A stretch of 62,208 bases of DNA from Micavibrio sp. (GCA_002687495.1 NZAJ01000060.1:1-62208), one strand, 5' to 3'. Positions 42,327-51,686 are shown, numbered from the stretch's first letter. The notes: generated by a model not told the origin, from the sequence alone. Numbers and translations: made by a program.

Positions 42327-43840
42327 ACCTCGTTAGGTCTGTCTTTGACGTGGGATTGTAGTCTTGTCGATAATAGAACTGACATTGCCATTTCTCTACG
42401 AATTTGGCTATTGTAGATTTCACGATCGAGCATAAGCTCTATTGCTTGAAGGGCAGCACTTTTTCTTGTTGTGTTCGCCGGGCTTTCATAGAGCTGCGCA
42501 TAAAAAACTGGGTTTTGATATATTTTCTTGGCGAGTAATTCTAAAGTTGCGTAATAGCTTAATGGAAGCTCTTCGTCAAAATAGCCGTTGCTAGAGGCGA
42601 AGGGGCCAATATAATCTTGTATTTCTATGTCTGTGTTAGGGATACCTAAATCTTCTAATAATTTCCCAATATATTCTGAAGGTACATAGCCTGTAGCATT
42701 TGATGCTTTTAGGCCGACGAGATGGTTAAATGAATTCTCAGCAACGGAGCGCTTTGCGGTTAGGGCGCGTAGTGCAAGATAACGATCCGCCATAGAAGGG
42801 TCTGAAATATCCTGTGCGCTTATATTGCGGCTAGAGATAATATTGTGGCCATATAAATTGTTTCCTAAGCTTAAAATGTCGATTTCTCGTAAGGAGTCGA
42901 CCCAGTTTGCACCATCGAGATCTAACGTTCTTTTGCTGCTGCTACCTAATGCGCGTGCATAATCGACATCTAGATTAATGCGATCTACATTGTCAGGATT
43001 GGTGCCAGTGTGGTTGCAAACTGAGCTTAAACCTGAATTTGCGATACCATCAAGCCAATTATTATCTTGTGGGTCGCAATATACCGTACGGAATAGATTC
43101 CATCTATTCTCAAGGTCTTGTTCGGTGTTTTGAGCGCCCCCGATACCTTTTGTGCCTAATTGCCGCGCGCTTTGACGTGCGGTTAAAACGCGTGCAGTGA
43201 CCTTCACATTTTGTTCAGCATGGGCCACAGACCTTACGGCTGTGCCGATGGTGCAAAAACCTTCGCTAGGCTGATAGTCTTTATAGGCATCATGTTGAAG
43301 TGTCTGCATTAGGCGCTGCGTTTCCATGTGGTCTTTAGCGTCAAGGAATTTTCCAACAGAAAATATTTGTGACATACCCACTGCTGTAAGTTGTTCTGCC
43401 ATTTTTTGCATAGCAGGGAGTATGTGGGCTTCAAAAAATGTTTCTTGCAGCCAATCTTTATGATCGCTGAACTCTTCGCCTATGTGCCCTATGATGCCGC
43501 TGGTTGAGGTGCAGCCATTAAATGTATATGTACCAACCATTGCTGTTCCGCCGTATAAGCAAACTGAATGGATGTTAGATATTGCAAACTGTGATGCACC
43601 ACAATCAAGAGGGCTACAGGCAGTAGAGGGGTATGTTCCGCATACGGCTGAGCAAATGCCGCCTGTCGTTGTTGTTCCTGTTGCGGAGGTCAGGTTTGGT
43701 GTAAGCGTTAGTATGAAGGAGGCAGCGTAAAGGAGCGCTTTTCTTGATTTTATGACGAAAGCGTGATTTTTTTTACAGATGTTTTTAATTCGCTCAGAGC
43801 GCGTTGCTTTCAATTTTTTGCCCACCACCATTAAGCTCAC
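42317..43840 (-). CDS. Secretion-locus paralog family member 4
   Basis: 507 aa. Signal/anchor region at about 30-55 (ALLYAASFILTLTPNLTSA), possibly with a start further in than the first ATG. A loop with several cysteines (GGICSAVCGTYPSTACSP) precedes the core EAHILPAMQKMAEQLTAVG, YKDYQPSEGFCTIG, YCDPQDNN, LSSVCNH, NNLYGHNI, and LELLAKKIYQNPVFYAQLYE. First gene of the minus-strand block; transcription starts from the region shared with dotI. Confidence 0.7.
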   Translation of the reverse strand: MSLMVVGKKLKATRSERIKNICKKNHAFVIKSRKALLYAASFILTLTPNLTSATGTTTTGGICSAVCGTYPSTACSPLDCGASQFAISNIHSVCLYGGTAMVGTYTFNGCTSTSGIIGHIGEEFSDHKDWLQETFFEAHILPAMQKMAEQLTAVGMSQIFSVGKFLDAKDHMETQRLMQTLQHDAYKDYQPSEGFCTIGTAVRSVAHAEQNVKVTARVLTARQSARQLGTKGIGGAQNTEQDLENRWNLFRTVYCDPQDNNWLDGIANSGLSSVCNHTGTNPDNVDRINLDVDYARALGSSSKRTLDLDGANWVDSLREIDILSLGNNLYGHNIISSRNISAQDISDPSMADRYLALRALTAKRSVAENSFNHLVGLKASNATGYVPSEYIGKLLEDLGIPNTDIEIQDYIGPFASSNGYFDEELPLSYYATLELLAKKIYQNPVFYAQLYESPANTTRKSAALQAIELMLDREIYNSQIRREMAMSVLLSTRLQSHVKDRPNEVWR

Positions 43841-43987
43841 TCATAAATGTAATGATACCATAGTTTTTATAACCTTGTCGCGTTAGAAAAATTAAAAATT
43901 TATATGTCTTTCTGTCTTACGCCTTGAGAAGTCATTCATTTTAGTTCAGAATAATGGCTGTATTTTTTATATTTATATTGATTCGAT
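43841..43987. promoter_or_regulatory. Divergent promoter region, paralog block / dotI
   Basis: 147 AT-rich bp between the minus-strand paralog operon and the plus-strand dotI operon. Both should be driven from here, so the two groups could share control. I did not find a clear operator. Confidence 0.45.
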
Positions 43988-44707
43988 ATGGCCTCTCAAA
44001 AACAAAAGAAAAATCAAAAAGACGTTTCACAAGTTGATCAGGTTGATGGTGCTGAAGAGGCTGTTGCTGATGCGCAGCCTGAAGATACAAGCGGATTGGG
44101 CCGCGTTGTTATTCGTAATGAATTTTACCGTGATGGCTATCGTAGCCTTCTAAAGTTGGCCTTAATTCAAGGTGTTGTTATTATTTTTATGATCGGGATT
44201 GTGTTCGCTATCGTACAATCTCGCGAACCTGAAAATAGGTATTTTGCTACAACTGAAGATGGGCGTTTAGTGCCTATGGTCCCATTGAATCAGCCTAATT
44301 TGAGTGCGCCTGCGTTGATGTCCTGGTCTGCTCAGGCTGTGACGCAGGTTATGACGTTTGGTTTTAATGACTACCGTACACGTTTGCAGGAGGCGTCAAA
44401 TAACTTTACTAAGCGTGGATGGGAGAGCTTTACGCAGGCCTTGCAACGTTCACGTATTATTGAATTGGTAGAAGCGAAGCAGCAGGTTGTAACAGCTGCG
44501 CCTACGGGCGCGCCGATCATTGTGAATGAGGGCTTGATTGCTGGTCGTTATCAATGGCAAATCCAAATACCAATTGTTTTAAGTTATCAAGCGGGTGCGC
44601 AGACACGTTCGGATAATCTTTTGGTAACCCTTGTGGTCGTTCGTGTTCCTAGGCTGGAAAGCCCGAATGGGGTTGGTATTGAGCAATGGATTGCACGCCC
44701 TCGTTAA
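43988..44707 (+). CDS. dotI: Type IVB secretion protein DotI (IcmL)
   Basis: 239 aa. A charged cytoplasmic tail, then EFYRDGYRSLLKLALIQGVV, the IcmL hallmark, runs into one inner-membrane helix (about 55-75). The periplasmic NTF2-like/VirB8-like domain fills the rest (LNQPNLSAPALMSW, FNDYRTRLQ, RWQIQIPIVLSYQ-type pattern). IcmL/DotI is the TraM counterpart of IncI plasmids and stabilises the inner-membrane complex. Confidence 0.92.
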   Translation: MASQKQKKNQKDVSQVDQVDGAEEAVADAQPEDTSGLGRVVIRNEFYRDGYRSLLKLALIQGVVIIFMIGIVFAIVQSREPENRYFATTEDGRLVPMVPLNQPNLSAPALMSWSAQAVTQVMTFGFNDYRTRLQEASNNFTKRGWESFTQALQRSRIIELVEAKQQVVTAAPTGAPIIVNEGLIAGRYQWQIQIPIVLSYQAGAQTRSDNLLVTLVVVRVPRLESPNGVGIEQWIARPR

Positions 44708-44830
44708 AAATTTGTGGAAAATTGTGAGTGGTTTTTTAAAAACTATCATCATGGGGTGACATCTTCGCTATCGCCGTTTATTCTTCAGGTTGTCGGATAT
44801 CGATGTCAGTTTTGGCAAAGGCTCATAATA

Positions 44831-45880
44831 ATGTTTTTACTTAAATGTGCAAAAGACTATGTTTCTGGGGCAGTCCTTGGTGGTTGCTTTTGTGCAAGTC
44901 TGTTCGCTGCTTCTGTGGTTGGTGCGCAAGGGTTGCCGCCTGGGCCGGGTTCTCCGTCGTCTAGCTTGCCGCAACCTAGTGGTGGTGCGGCTTTTGACTT
45001 TGATGGAGATGCGCTAGACCTGGAAGATGCTTCAAGTAGTGTTGAGGATTTGGCGCGCCAGCAAGCATTTGACTCTGCTTTGCAGGGACTTTTGCCGTTG
45101 AGGCCTGAAGAAATTCGTCAGCTTTTAGAGAGATTTGACCGTACTCAGGAATCTGTTGAGCTTCCAGTGTATCCTGCGCCAGCGCCTGAAGTTGTTATTG
45201 AGAATATTGATTTAGATCCGGGTGCTCCTCCATCTGTTATTAAGGCTGCTTATGGTCATGTGACGACGGTGTCTTTTTTGGATGTTAGTGGTCAGCCATG
45301 GCCTATTCACTCTATTAATTGGGCGGGTAATTTCCAAATTGTTAAGGCTGAAGCTCCAGATAATGAGGGGGTTGCGGCTTTTTCTCATAAATTGATTGTT
45401 TCCCCTCAATCAGAATTTGCTTACGGGAATATATCAGTTAGTTTGCTGGGTCTTTATACGCCGATTATCCTAACATTAGAGACAAGCCGTGATGTGGTTT
45501 ATTACAGGTTTGATGCAGTTATGCCTGAATATGGACCATTGGCAAAAGCGCCATTAATTGATGTTGTTGGTGGTGGTGGTTCTGGTGCCGTTGCTGGGAG
45601 TAGCGGTATGTCTGCGGCGCTTGAGGGTGTTGTTCCATCAGGGGCTTTGCGCATGAATGTTAGTGGTGTTGATAGGCGCACGAGTGCTTTTAAATATAAC
45701 GGTATGACTTACGTGCGCACACCTTTGACTTTACTTTCTCCTGGCTGGAACGCTTCAGTGTCTTCTATGGAAGGTATGAATGTGTATGAGATTTCTAATT
45801 CGCCTGTTCTGCTGTTGTCCGATCGTGGTCGCATGGTAAGGGCGCGACTTTCTAATAGAGAGGATGTCGCTGATGAGTGA
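44831..45880 (+). CDS. dotH: Type IVB secretion protein DotH (IcmK)
   Basis: 349 aa from ATG 44831, giving signal peptide MFLLKCAKDYVSGAVLGGCF and onward to VVGAQG; upstream in-frame starts have no such feature. After a Pro/Ser linker comes the conserved LLPLRPEEIRQLLERFDRTQE. The C-terminal beta domain has WPIHSINWAGNF and ISVSLLGLYTPIILTLE. DotH forms the outer-membrane ring with DotC, DotD and DotG. The gene overlaps dotG by 8 bp. Confidence 0.92.
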   Translation: MFLLKCAKDYVSGAVLGGCFCASLFAASVVGAQGLPPGPGSPSSSLPQPSGGAAFDFDGDALDLEDASSSVEDLARQQAFDSALQGLLPLRPEEIRQLLERFDRTQESVELPVYPAPAPEVVIENIDLDPGAPPSVIKAAYGHVTTVSFLDVSGQPWPIHSINWAGNFQIVKAEAPDNEGVAAFSHKLIVSPQSEFAYGNISVSLLGLYTPIILTLETSRDVVYYRFDAVMPEYGPLAKAPLIDVVGGGGSGAVAGSSGMSAALEGVVPSGALRMNVSGVDRRTSAFKYNGMTYVRTPLTLLSPGWNASVSSMEGMNVYEISNSPVLLLSDRGRMVRARLSNREDVADE

Positions 45881-47153
45881 TAATGAATTTGACGACGATG
45901 TTGATCTAGATGAGGCGTTTGAGGATTTCAGTGAAACTGGCCCTGCAAAAGGTGGTTCGGACTGGAAGAAAACGCCAGCTTTTAAAATTGGTGTGGTTGT
46001 AGCTGCGGGTGTGCTTATTTTTGGGGTTGTCACTATGATGGGCGGTGAGAAAGAGCCTGAAGCTCTGCAATCGCAAGTGGCTGGTGGTTCTAACGTTGCT
46101 TCTACCCCTGGTACTCAGGAGGCTTCTCCTGCTTATATCGAAGCTTTGGAAGAGCAAAATGAGGCTGATATCGAGCGTGCTGAGGCTACGGGTGGGAGTT
46201 CTTTGCCTGTCCCTATTGAGCCGCAAATTGGTCAAATAAGTTTGCCGGAGCAGCAAGAAGATGAAGAGGATCCTTTGCAGCGCTGGAGGCGTTTGCAAGA
46301 AGAACGTTTGCAAAGAGAGATCAAGCAACGCGAGACGATTAGTGCTGCTTCTATCTCAAGCAATAAAGATCGTCAGAAGGTTATAGAGAATCTTTCGAAG
46401 CTAATGAGTTCCCAAATGTCGAGTATTTTGGGAGAGAATTCTCGTTCAACAGTTTCACAGCTGAGTGTGACTGATTTGAGCTTTTTAGATACATTGCGCA
46501 ATCCGCCTGAAGCTGTTGATGCGGACGGTGTTGCTCTGGATGGTAGCTCAAATGGTGGTGATGCATTATTGTCTGAAGAAGCAATTGCTGATGTTTTGTT
46601 GCCTGCGGGTGAAGTTCTTTACGCGCAAATGTTAACGGAGGCTAATAGTGATGTGCCTGGCCCAATTTTGGCTCAAATTTTGAATGGTCCTTTAGCGGGT
46701 AGACGTGTTATTGGCGATTTTGAGGTTGCGGATGAATACCTGGTTTTGAATTTTCATACGGTGATCGTGGAAGATCAAAGCGTCGCTATACAAGGTGTGG
46801 CTGTTGATCCTGATACAACGCTAACAGCTGTTGCGACTGATGTAGATCATCATTATCTGCAGCGTATTTTCTTGCCTGCCGCCGCCGCCTTTATTGAAGG
46901 TTTGACGAGTGCGATTGCTGAGTCAGGCTCAACAACAATCACGATCAATAGTACATCAACCACAGCTGAAGAAGATGAAGATCAGGATACAGATCAAGAG
47001 ATAGCAACTGGTGTATCTGAGGCGGGTGCTGAGATTAGGCAGATTGTTGATGATATTAACAGTGATTTAGAAACAACAATAATTGTGAGATCAGGAACGC
47101 CAATTGGTATTTTATTTGTAGAACCAGTTTATGAGTCTGATGAAATATTGTAG
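45873..47153 (+). CDS. dotG: Type IVB secretion core protein DotG (IcmE), short form
   Basis: 426 aa from ATG 45873, with AGAGAGG about 10 bp upstream; ATG 45864 is too close to that site. One inner-membrane helix (about 38-58), a coiled linker (EDPLQRWRRLQEERLQREIK), and a C-terminal VirB10-like domain (LLPAGEVLYAQMLTEANSDVPG to VRSGTPIGILFVEPV). The pentapeptide repeats that make Legionella DotG over 1000 aa are missing, so the size matches TraO of IncI plasmids. Spans both membranes. Confidence 0.92.
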   Translation: MSDNEFDDDVDLDEAFEDFSETGPAKGGSDWKKTPAFKIGVVVAAGVLIFGVVTMMGGEKEPEALQSQVAGGSNVASTPGTQEASPAYIEALEEQNEADIERAEATGGSSLPVPIEPQIGQISLPEQQEDEEDPLQRWRRLQEERLQREIKQRETISAASISSNKDRQKVIENLSKLMSSQMSSILGENSRSTVSQLSVTDLSFLDTLRNPPEAVDADGVALDGSSNGGDALLSEEAIADVLLPAGEVLYAQMLTEANSDVPGPILAQILNGPLAGRRVIGDFEVADEYLVLNFHTVIVEDQSVAIQGVAVDPDTTLTAVATDVDHHYLQRIFLPAAAAFIEGLTSAIAESGSTTITINSTSTTAEEDEDQDTDQEIATGVSEAGAEIRQIVDDINSDLETTIIVRSGTPIGILFVEPVYESDEIL

Positions 47154-47188
47154 AGTAACACTTAAATTAGTATTACAAGGTATTCCCC

Positions 47189-48520
47189 ATGCAAGATGAT
47201 AAAGAAAATAAAGACGTTTTTGATGATGAGATTCTAGATGATGAACTTGAACTCGATGAGTTTGATGATCTTGAGCTAGATGATTTCTCGGAATTAGATG
47301 ACTTATCAGATGATCTTGATGAGTGGGATGAGGATATGGGCGATCTGGACGCAGAAGATGTTGAGTCCGATGAGCTTGAAGCCGTTGTAGCTGATGCGCC
47401 AAAAGCGAAAAAGCCTAAGAAAGAAAAGAAGAAAAAAGTACCTAAAGCGCCTAAGGACCCAACGGCAAAGAAATCTAAAAGTATTGGTAATCTTATTGTA
47501 GTTGGTGGTGTGGCTGTTATTGGTGGCGGCGCTTATTTTGCCTTGAGTGGTGGTATGGGTGGTAATACACCTAATAATATCGCAGCGCCAGTTCAAGAAC
47601 AGGCTTCAACATCAGTCGATGTTGCTGATGCTGATATGCCGCCGATGCCTATGGGCCTTGCGCCTGAGGATAGTGTTGACGATTTACCGCCTCTCAATTT
47701 AGAGGATGATAATACTCTTCCAAGTCTAGAGGATGATAATTCCGATCTTGTTGCTTTAGATTCTGGTGAATTAGATTTGGAAGATAATGATTTAACACCT
47801 ATTCCTGATATTTCTGCTGAAAATGAGCTGCCCTCTTTGGATGATGCACTTGTAGATAATGAGATGGATAGTCTTGATGAGGAAGCTGAGACACTTTCCC
47901 TTCAAGATGAAGTTGAAAATAATGTGCCTGATCTTTCAGATGAGGATGCTTTAGATGCGTTTATCAATGCAGATGATAGCGCGCCAAAAGAAGATGATGC
48001 TCCAATAGAAGTGAGTGACGTGGCAGTTGATGATGAGCTTATGCCAGTTGATATGGTTTCGCCAGTTGAGGAAGATCTTCAAGTATCAAATGAGCAGTTA
48101 GAGCAGGCACAAAGTGAGGTTTCAAAACTTAGCGATACTGTTCAAAGCCTAGAGAAGCAAGTTAATAGCTTAGAAGCAGAGCTTCAAGCTGCTACTATGA
48201 GAGCGGAAAAGGCAGAACAAAAGCTAGCATCAAGCCAAAATGCTGCGGAGCCAGCTAAGGTTATTAAAGCAGAGCCTGTCCTAAAATCTTCTCCAACCGT
48301 TACTCGCGTTCAAACAGCTAAGCCTAAAGTAGCTAAAGTTCCAAGCTGGGTATTAAGATCCGCACAGCCTGGTATGGCTGTTATCTCAGATCAAAAGAGC
48401 GGCGATATGCGCTCTATTGAAGTTGGCGATACTATAGCTGGTCTAGGAAAGATAGAATTTATTGGCTTGGATGCTGGAATTTGGATTGTTCGCGGATCAA
48501 AATCGAGCCTTACTCCATAA
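47189..48520 (+). CDS. dotF: DotF/IcmG (TraP)-like bitopic protein
   Basis: 443 aa. The first 70 residues are almost all D, E and L. A lysine cluster (KKPKKEKKKK) precedes one membrane helix (about 100-118, GNLIVVGGVAVIGGGAYF). A long acidic low-complexity region, a coiled coil (about 300-350, LEKQVNSLEAELQAATMRAE) and a small C-terminal beta domain follow (SWVLRSAQPGMAVI to GLDAGIWIVRG). Topology, position after dotG and the C-terminal domain fit TraP/DotF. The call is by architecture and order, less certain than its neighbours. Confidence 0.65.
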   Translation: MQDDKENKDVFDDEILDDELELDEFDDLELDDFSELDDLSDDLDEWDEDMGDLDAEDVESDELEAVVADAPKAKKPKKEKKKKVPKAPKDPTAKKSKSIGNLIVVGGVAVIGGGAYFALSGGMGGNTPNNIAAPVQEQASTSVDVADADMPPMPMGLAPEDSVDDLPPLNLEDDNTLPSLEDDNSDLVALDSGELDLEDNDLTPIPDISAENELPSLDDALVDNEMDSLDEEAETLSLQDEVENNVPDLSDEDALDAFINADDSAPKEDDAPIEVSDVAVDDELMPVDMVSPVEEDLQVSNEQLEQAQSEVSKLSDTVQSLEKQVNSLEAELQAATMRAEKAEQKLASSQNAAEPAKVIKAEPVLKSSPTVTRVQTAKPKVAKVPSWVLRSAQPGMAVISDQKSGDMRSIEVGDTIAGLGKIEFIGLDAGIWIVRGSKSSLTP

Positions 48521-48709
48521 TATATAAAATTTTCCATAAATATTTATTATATTGTAAACACTTTATTCATATTTAGTGTGCTAGTGTAATATCTAGGGTT
48601 TTAGCATGTCTTTTACGCTATAATGTGAGTGTATCTATGCTTTTACGGATAATAATTACTATATAGAGCGGATTATTTTGGGTTTATTTGTTGCAAAGGG
48701 GAACTTTAG
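48521..48709 (+). promoter_or_regulatory. Intergenic region before the IcmD-IcmC fusion gene
   Basis: 189 AT-rich bp with possible -10 elements, for example TATAAT-like bases near 48620. No ORF. A ribosome site AAGGGGA lies about 9 bp before 48710. It is the largest gap within the dotI-dotO run and may hold an internal promoter. Confidence 0.4.
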
Positions 48710-50458
48710 ATGAGGTTAGAAAGAGTTTTAAATATTAAACTTTTTTTAGGCATTTCTTTAGCCTTGCTATTCATTTATAGCTTACCGGCGTATGCTCAAG
48801 ATGTTAATGATGTCGTTGATAATATTGGCGAATCTGCGGAAGGCTTACCTGGCTTAATCTCGCCCATGCTATACATCATAGGTATCCTTTTGGGTATTTT
48901 AGGTGTAATCAAACTTAAAGAACATGTAGAAAATCCCAATCAAGTTAAGTTAAGTGTGCCTGTTATTAGGCTTATTGCAGGTGGAGCACTCTTTGCTATA
49001 CCAACTGTTTATGAGGCCGTTCAAAATACGATCGGCGTTTCTGCGCTAGATGTGGAGAATGGATCTTCATCTTCTTTCGCATTTGCTTTGTCAGGTATGG
49101 TTGCTGCTATCAATGCGGCTTCATTTGGGGTTCTGCAAGATCTTACGGCGCTTACCAATAGTGCGTTAGAAAGTGTCAAGCGAGTCCCTTATCTAATTTC
49201 TGCGGCATCTTACCTTTTAGGTCTTATGATCACAGTGATTGGCGTACTTAAAATCAAGGATCACGTTGAAAATCCTGAACAAGTACAGATAAAAGAAGGT
49301 GTCGTACGCCTACTTACAGGTGGTGCCCTTTTGGCCATGCCGACGATTTATAATGCTATGTTTGAGCTATTCGACGGCGCTGGCGGTAGTATCGTAAGTG
49401 CCATTGGTAGTGCTATGGCTTCAGTTGGATTTTTATATTCAAGCTATGCTGGTACAATTTGTGACCCTACAGGTAGTACTATTGGTGCAGTTGGCTCTGC
49501 GTTAGGTTTAACATCAAGCGGGCCCACATTTGGGGACATGATCTGTGGCTTGGTATTGCATAGTGCTGGCTTACCTATATTTTTTAGCAGCATTTCTTAT
49601 ATTCTGGGCTTAGCCCTTGGTGTTTGGGGTGTGTTGAAGCTAAGGGATCATGCACTTAACCCTGCTCAAGTTAATTTATGGGAAGGTATGTCACGCTTAA
49701 TTGCTGGCGGTGCTTTTTTTGCTCTGCCTGTCGTCGTTGAAGTGATGCGTAATTCTGTTGGTTCTTCTCTTATGACAGCAACAACCATGATTATGCCCAG
49801 AACAGGTGGTGGTCTGGCATCAACATTTTCTAGTATGATTAGTTCTATAGGCTCATTTCTGGGTTTAGGCGGTGGTGGCGGTGGTGGCACGCCATGTTCT
49901 TCGGGTAATGTTAGTTTGGATTGTATGTTGATCTTATTCACTGATGATATTTTAGCCTCAGTCCATGTTGCTCTTAACTTCTTTACATTCTGTGCGGGTA
50001 GTATTTTGATAATGATCGGTATCTCACGCCTTATCAAAAGCGCGCAAGATGGTCCGCGAGGTCCAGGTGGAATTGGAACTATTATAACTTTTGTTGTTGG
50101 AGGCGCATTATTATCGTATAATGAGTTAATGGTTGCGTTTACGTCTACATTTACAGGGATGCCTGTATCTTTAGGTCAAGCAACTTTAGCCTATAGTACT
50201 GGTATGGGAGCAGATGAACTTGGTAAGGCAAATCTTGTTATTGTAGCGATAATGAATTTCGTTCTGATAATTGGTTTGGTTAGCTTTGTTCGAGGTTTCT
50301 TTATCATACGAGGCGTCGCTGAGGGTAATCAACAGGCCTCGATCATGGCCGGAATAACACATATAGTCGCTGGTACTTTAGCTGTGAATTTAGGTTCGCT
50401 CATTAATGCGATCCAAACGACACTAGGTATCACGAATTACGGAATTACATTTTCTTAA
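48710..50458 (+). CDS. Fusion of three IcmD/DotP-like modules to an IcmC/DotE-like domain
   Basis: 582 aa. Signal peptide/helix 1-30 (ending AYAQD). Three tandem modules of two helices with the IcmD core follow: IKLKEHVENPNQV near residue 70, LKIKDHVENPEQV near 181, LKLRDHALNPAQV near 309, each followed by an RLIAGGA-type helix. The last part (about 415-575) has a degenerate fourth loop (SRLIKSAQDGPRGPG) and then the IcmC-like end SFVRGFFIIRG, THIVAGTLAVNLGSL and TTLGI. IcmC and IcmD are separate short inner-membrane proteins in Legionella. A polytopic platform protein is inferred. Confidence 0.82.
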   Translation: MRLERVLNIKLFLGISLALLFIYSLPAYAQDVNDVVDNIGESAEGLPGLISPMLYIIGILLGILGVIKLKEHVENPNQVKLSVPVIRLIAGGALFAIPTVYEAVQNTIGVSALDVENGSSSSFAFALSGMVAAINAASFGVLQDLTALTNSALESVKRVPYLISAASYLLGLMITVIGVLKIKDHVENPEQVQIKEGVVRLLTGGALLAMPTIYNAMFELFDGAGGSIVSAIGSAMASVGFLYSSYAGTICDPTGSTIGAVGSALGLTSSGPTFGDMICGLVLHSAGLPIFFSSISYILGLALGVWGVLKLRDHALNPAQVNLWEGMSRLIAGGAFFALPVVVEVMRNSVGSSLMTATTMIMPRTGGGLASTFSSMISSIGSFLGLGGGGGGGTPCSSGNVSLDCMLILFTDDILASVHVALNFFTFCAGSILIMIGISRLIKSAQDGPRGPGGIGTIITFVVGGALLSYNELMVAFTSTFTGMPVSLGQATLAYSTGMGADELGKANLVIVAIMNFVLIIGLVSFVRGFFIIRGVAEGNQQASIMAGITHIVAGTLAVNLGSLINAIQTTLGITNYGITFS

Positions 50459-50529
50459 GGCTAAAGGTGGTACTTTAGTGTATAGTTAAGAAATGTGGTA
50501 AGTGAGCAACTTTGGTAGAGGAGATAAAT

Positions 50530-50946
50530 ATGACCAAGGATTTCAAAACTAACTTTAAATTTAAATTGACTGCATTAAGCGTTGCTGTAATGAGTTTCAG
50601 CAGCACATCAGCTTTCGCTGAAGGTGGTGAAGGTGGTGGTGAAGCTAATAACTTTAGCTCTATTGCACGTAATATCTCAACATCTTTGAATGACATTCCA
50701 GGCCTACTTTCGGCACTTGCTTATTTGATGGGTGTTATCTTGGGTATTCTAGGTGTGCTTAAGATTAAGGATCACGTTGAAAACCCAACGCAAACACCTC
50801 TTAAAGATGGTGCTGTACGTTTGGCAGTTGGTGGTGCGTTATTTGCCCTTCCAATTCTCTTCGAATCAATGATGAGTACTGTAGGTAATAATGGCGCTGG
50901 TGTTGATGTTGCAACACTGAAAGCAGCGGACTTCTCAGTAGAATAA
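50530..50946 (+). CDS. dotP: IcmD/DotP-like inner-membrane protein
   Basis: 138 aa from ATG 50530, with GAGGAGA about 7 bp upstream. Signal-like N-terminus ending STSAFAEGG. Helix, IcmD loop LKIKDHVENPTQTP, second helix RLAVGGALFALP. Single module of the type repeated in the preceding gene, to which it is also similar at DNA level. Probably in the inner-membrane part of the machine; TraR in IncI plasmids. Confidence 0.85.
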   Translation: MTKDFKTNFKFKLTALSVAVMSFSSTSAFAEGGEGGGEANNFSSIARNISTSLNDIPGLLSALAYLMGVILGILGVLKIKDHVENPTQTPLKDGAVRLAVGGALFALPILFESMMSTVGNNGAGVDVATLKAADFSVE

Positions 50947-50963
50947 GTGAAAGCTTTATATTT

Positions 50964-51686
50964 ATGGATTTTTATCCAATAACTCTAGGTGTTGATCGGC
51001 CGCTATTAAATGCGGCCGGTAAACACACTTCTAAAAAAGCCGTAGATTCTTCGTCCGTATCTGCGGATGGTAAAGTTCCAGCTGATATACAACAAAAGAT
51101 TTTTGAACGTGATAAGCACACCTGCCAATGTTGTGGTTTTCAGGCTCAAAAATACCAAGAAATCTTATTTAAGGATATGAATAAGGCTAACTTAGCGGAT
51201 GATAATTTGCTAACAGCCTGTATTTTTTGTCATCAGTGCTTTTACCTCGATAAAGTGAGTACAATGCGTTCTGGCGTCTTGGTTTGGATGCCTGACATAG
51301 AGCAGGCACGCTTGCATCACATAGCGCGAGCCATTTATGTCGCGAGGATCTCTCAGGGCCCTGTTGCGGAAGCTGCGCGTAAGTCCTTGGATGTCATCAT
51401 GGAGCGTAGAGAGGAAGTTAAGAGGCGTCTCTTTACTGATGACCCGCATATTCTTTCGACTGTTTTGTATGATTACTTATCTTCTGGACAATATAAAATG
51501 CGTACTAAAAAGCTAGAAGGTGTGCGTTTATTTCCTTTAGATCGAAAAATTGTTCGTGAGGCGGATTTGGAATTTAATCAATTTCCTCAAATACTTGCCT
51601 ACTGGCGCTCAAAAGATGGCCCATTCGGTGGTAAAACGCCGCCTAAATGGATTACAATTTATCAAGAAATTCTCAGTGCAGCGTAA
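50964..51686 (+). CDS. dotN: Type IVB coupling-complex protein DotN (IcmJ)
   Basis: 240 aa. A zinc-binding HNH-like fold: CQCCGF near residue 54 and ACIFCHQCF near 88 give two CxxC pairs, but the nuclease His/Asn set is not apparent. The region downstream (VWMPDIEQARLHHIARAI to FGGKTPPKWITIY) matches IcmJ. In Legionella DotN joins DotL, DotM and IcmSW, which are not found here. That it stays suggests the coupling complex is encoded elsewhere. 18 bp after icmD. Confidence 0.9.
   Translation: MDFYPITLGVDRPLLNAAGKHTSKKAVDSSSVSADGKVPADIQQKIFERDKHTCQCCGFQAQKYQEILFKDMNKANLADDNLLTACIFCHQCFYLDKVSTMRSGVLVWMPDIEQARLHHIARAIYVARISQGPVAEAARKSLDVIMERREEVKRRLFTDDPHILSTVLYDYLSSGQYKMRTKKLEGVRLFPLDRKIVREADLEFNQFPQILAYWRSKDGPFGGKTPPKWITIYQEILSAA

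Noticed and set aside
37687-43840. Paralogs as VirB5, TraW or TrbC-type known subunits
   Set aside because: Sizes and the conserved CDPxxNN and YQxPxFY motifs do not match any of these families I know, so no name was given.
45906-46328. 140-aa minus-strand frame inside dotG
   Set aside because: Antisense to the dotG membrane helix and linker; no start signal.
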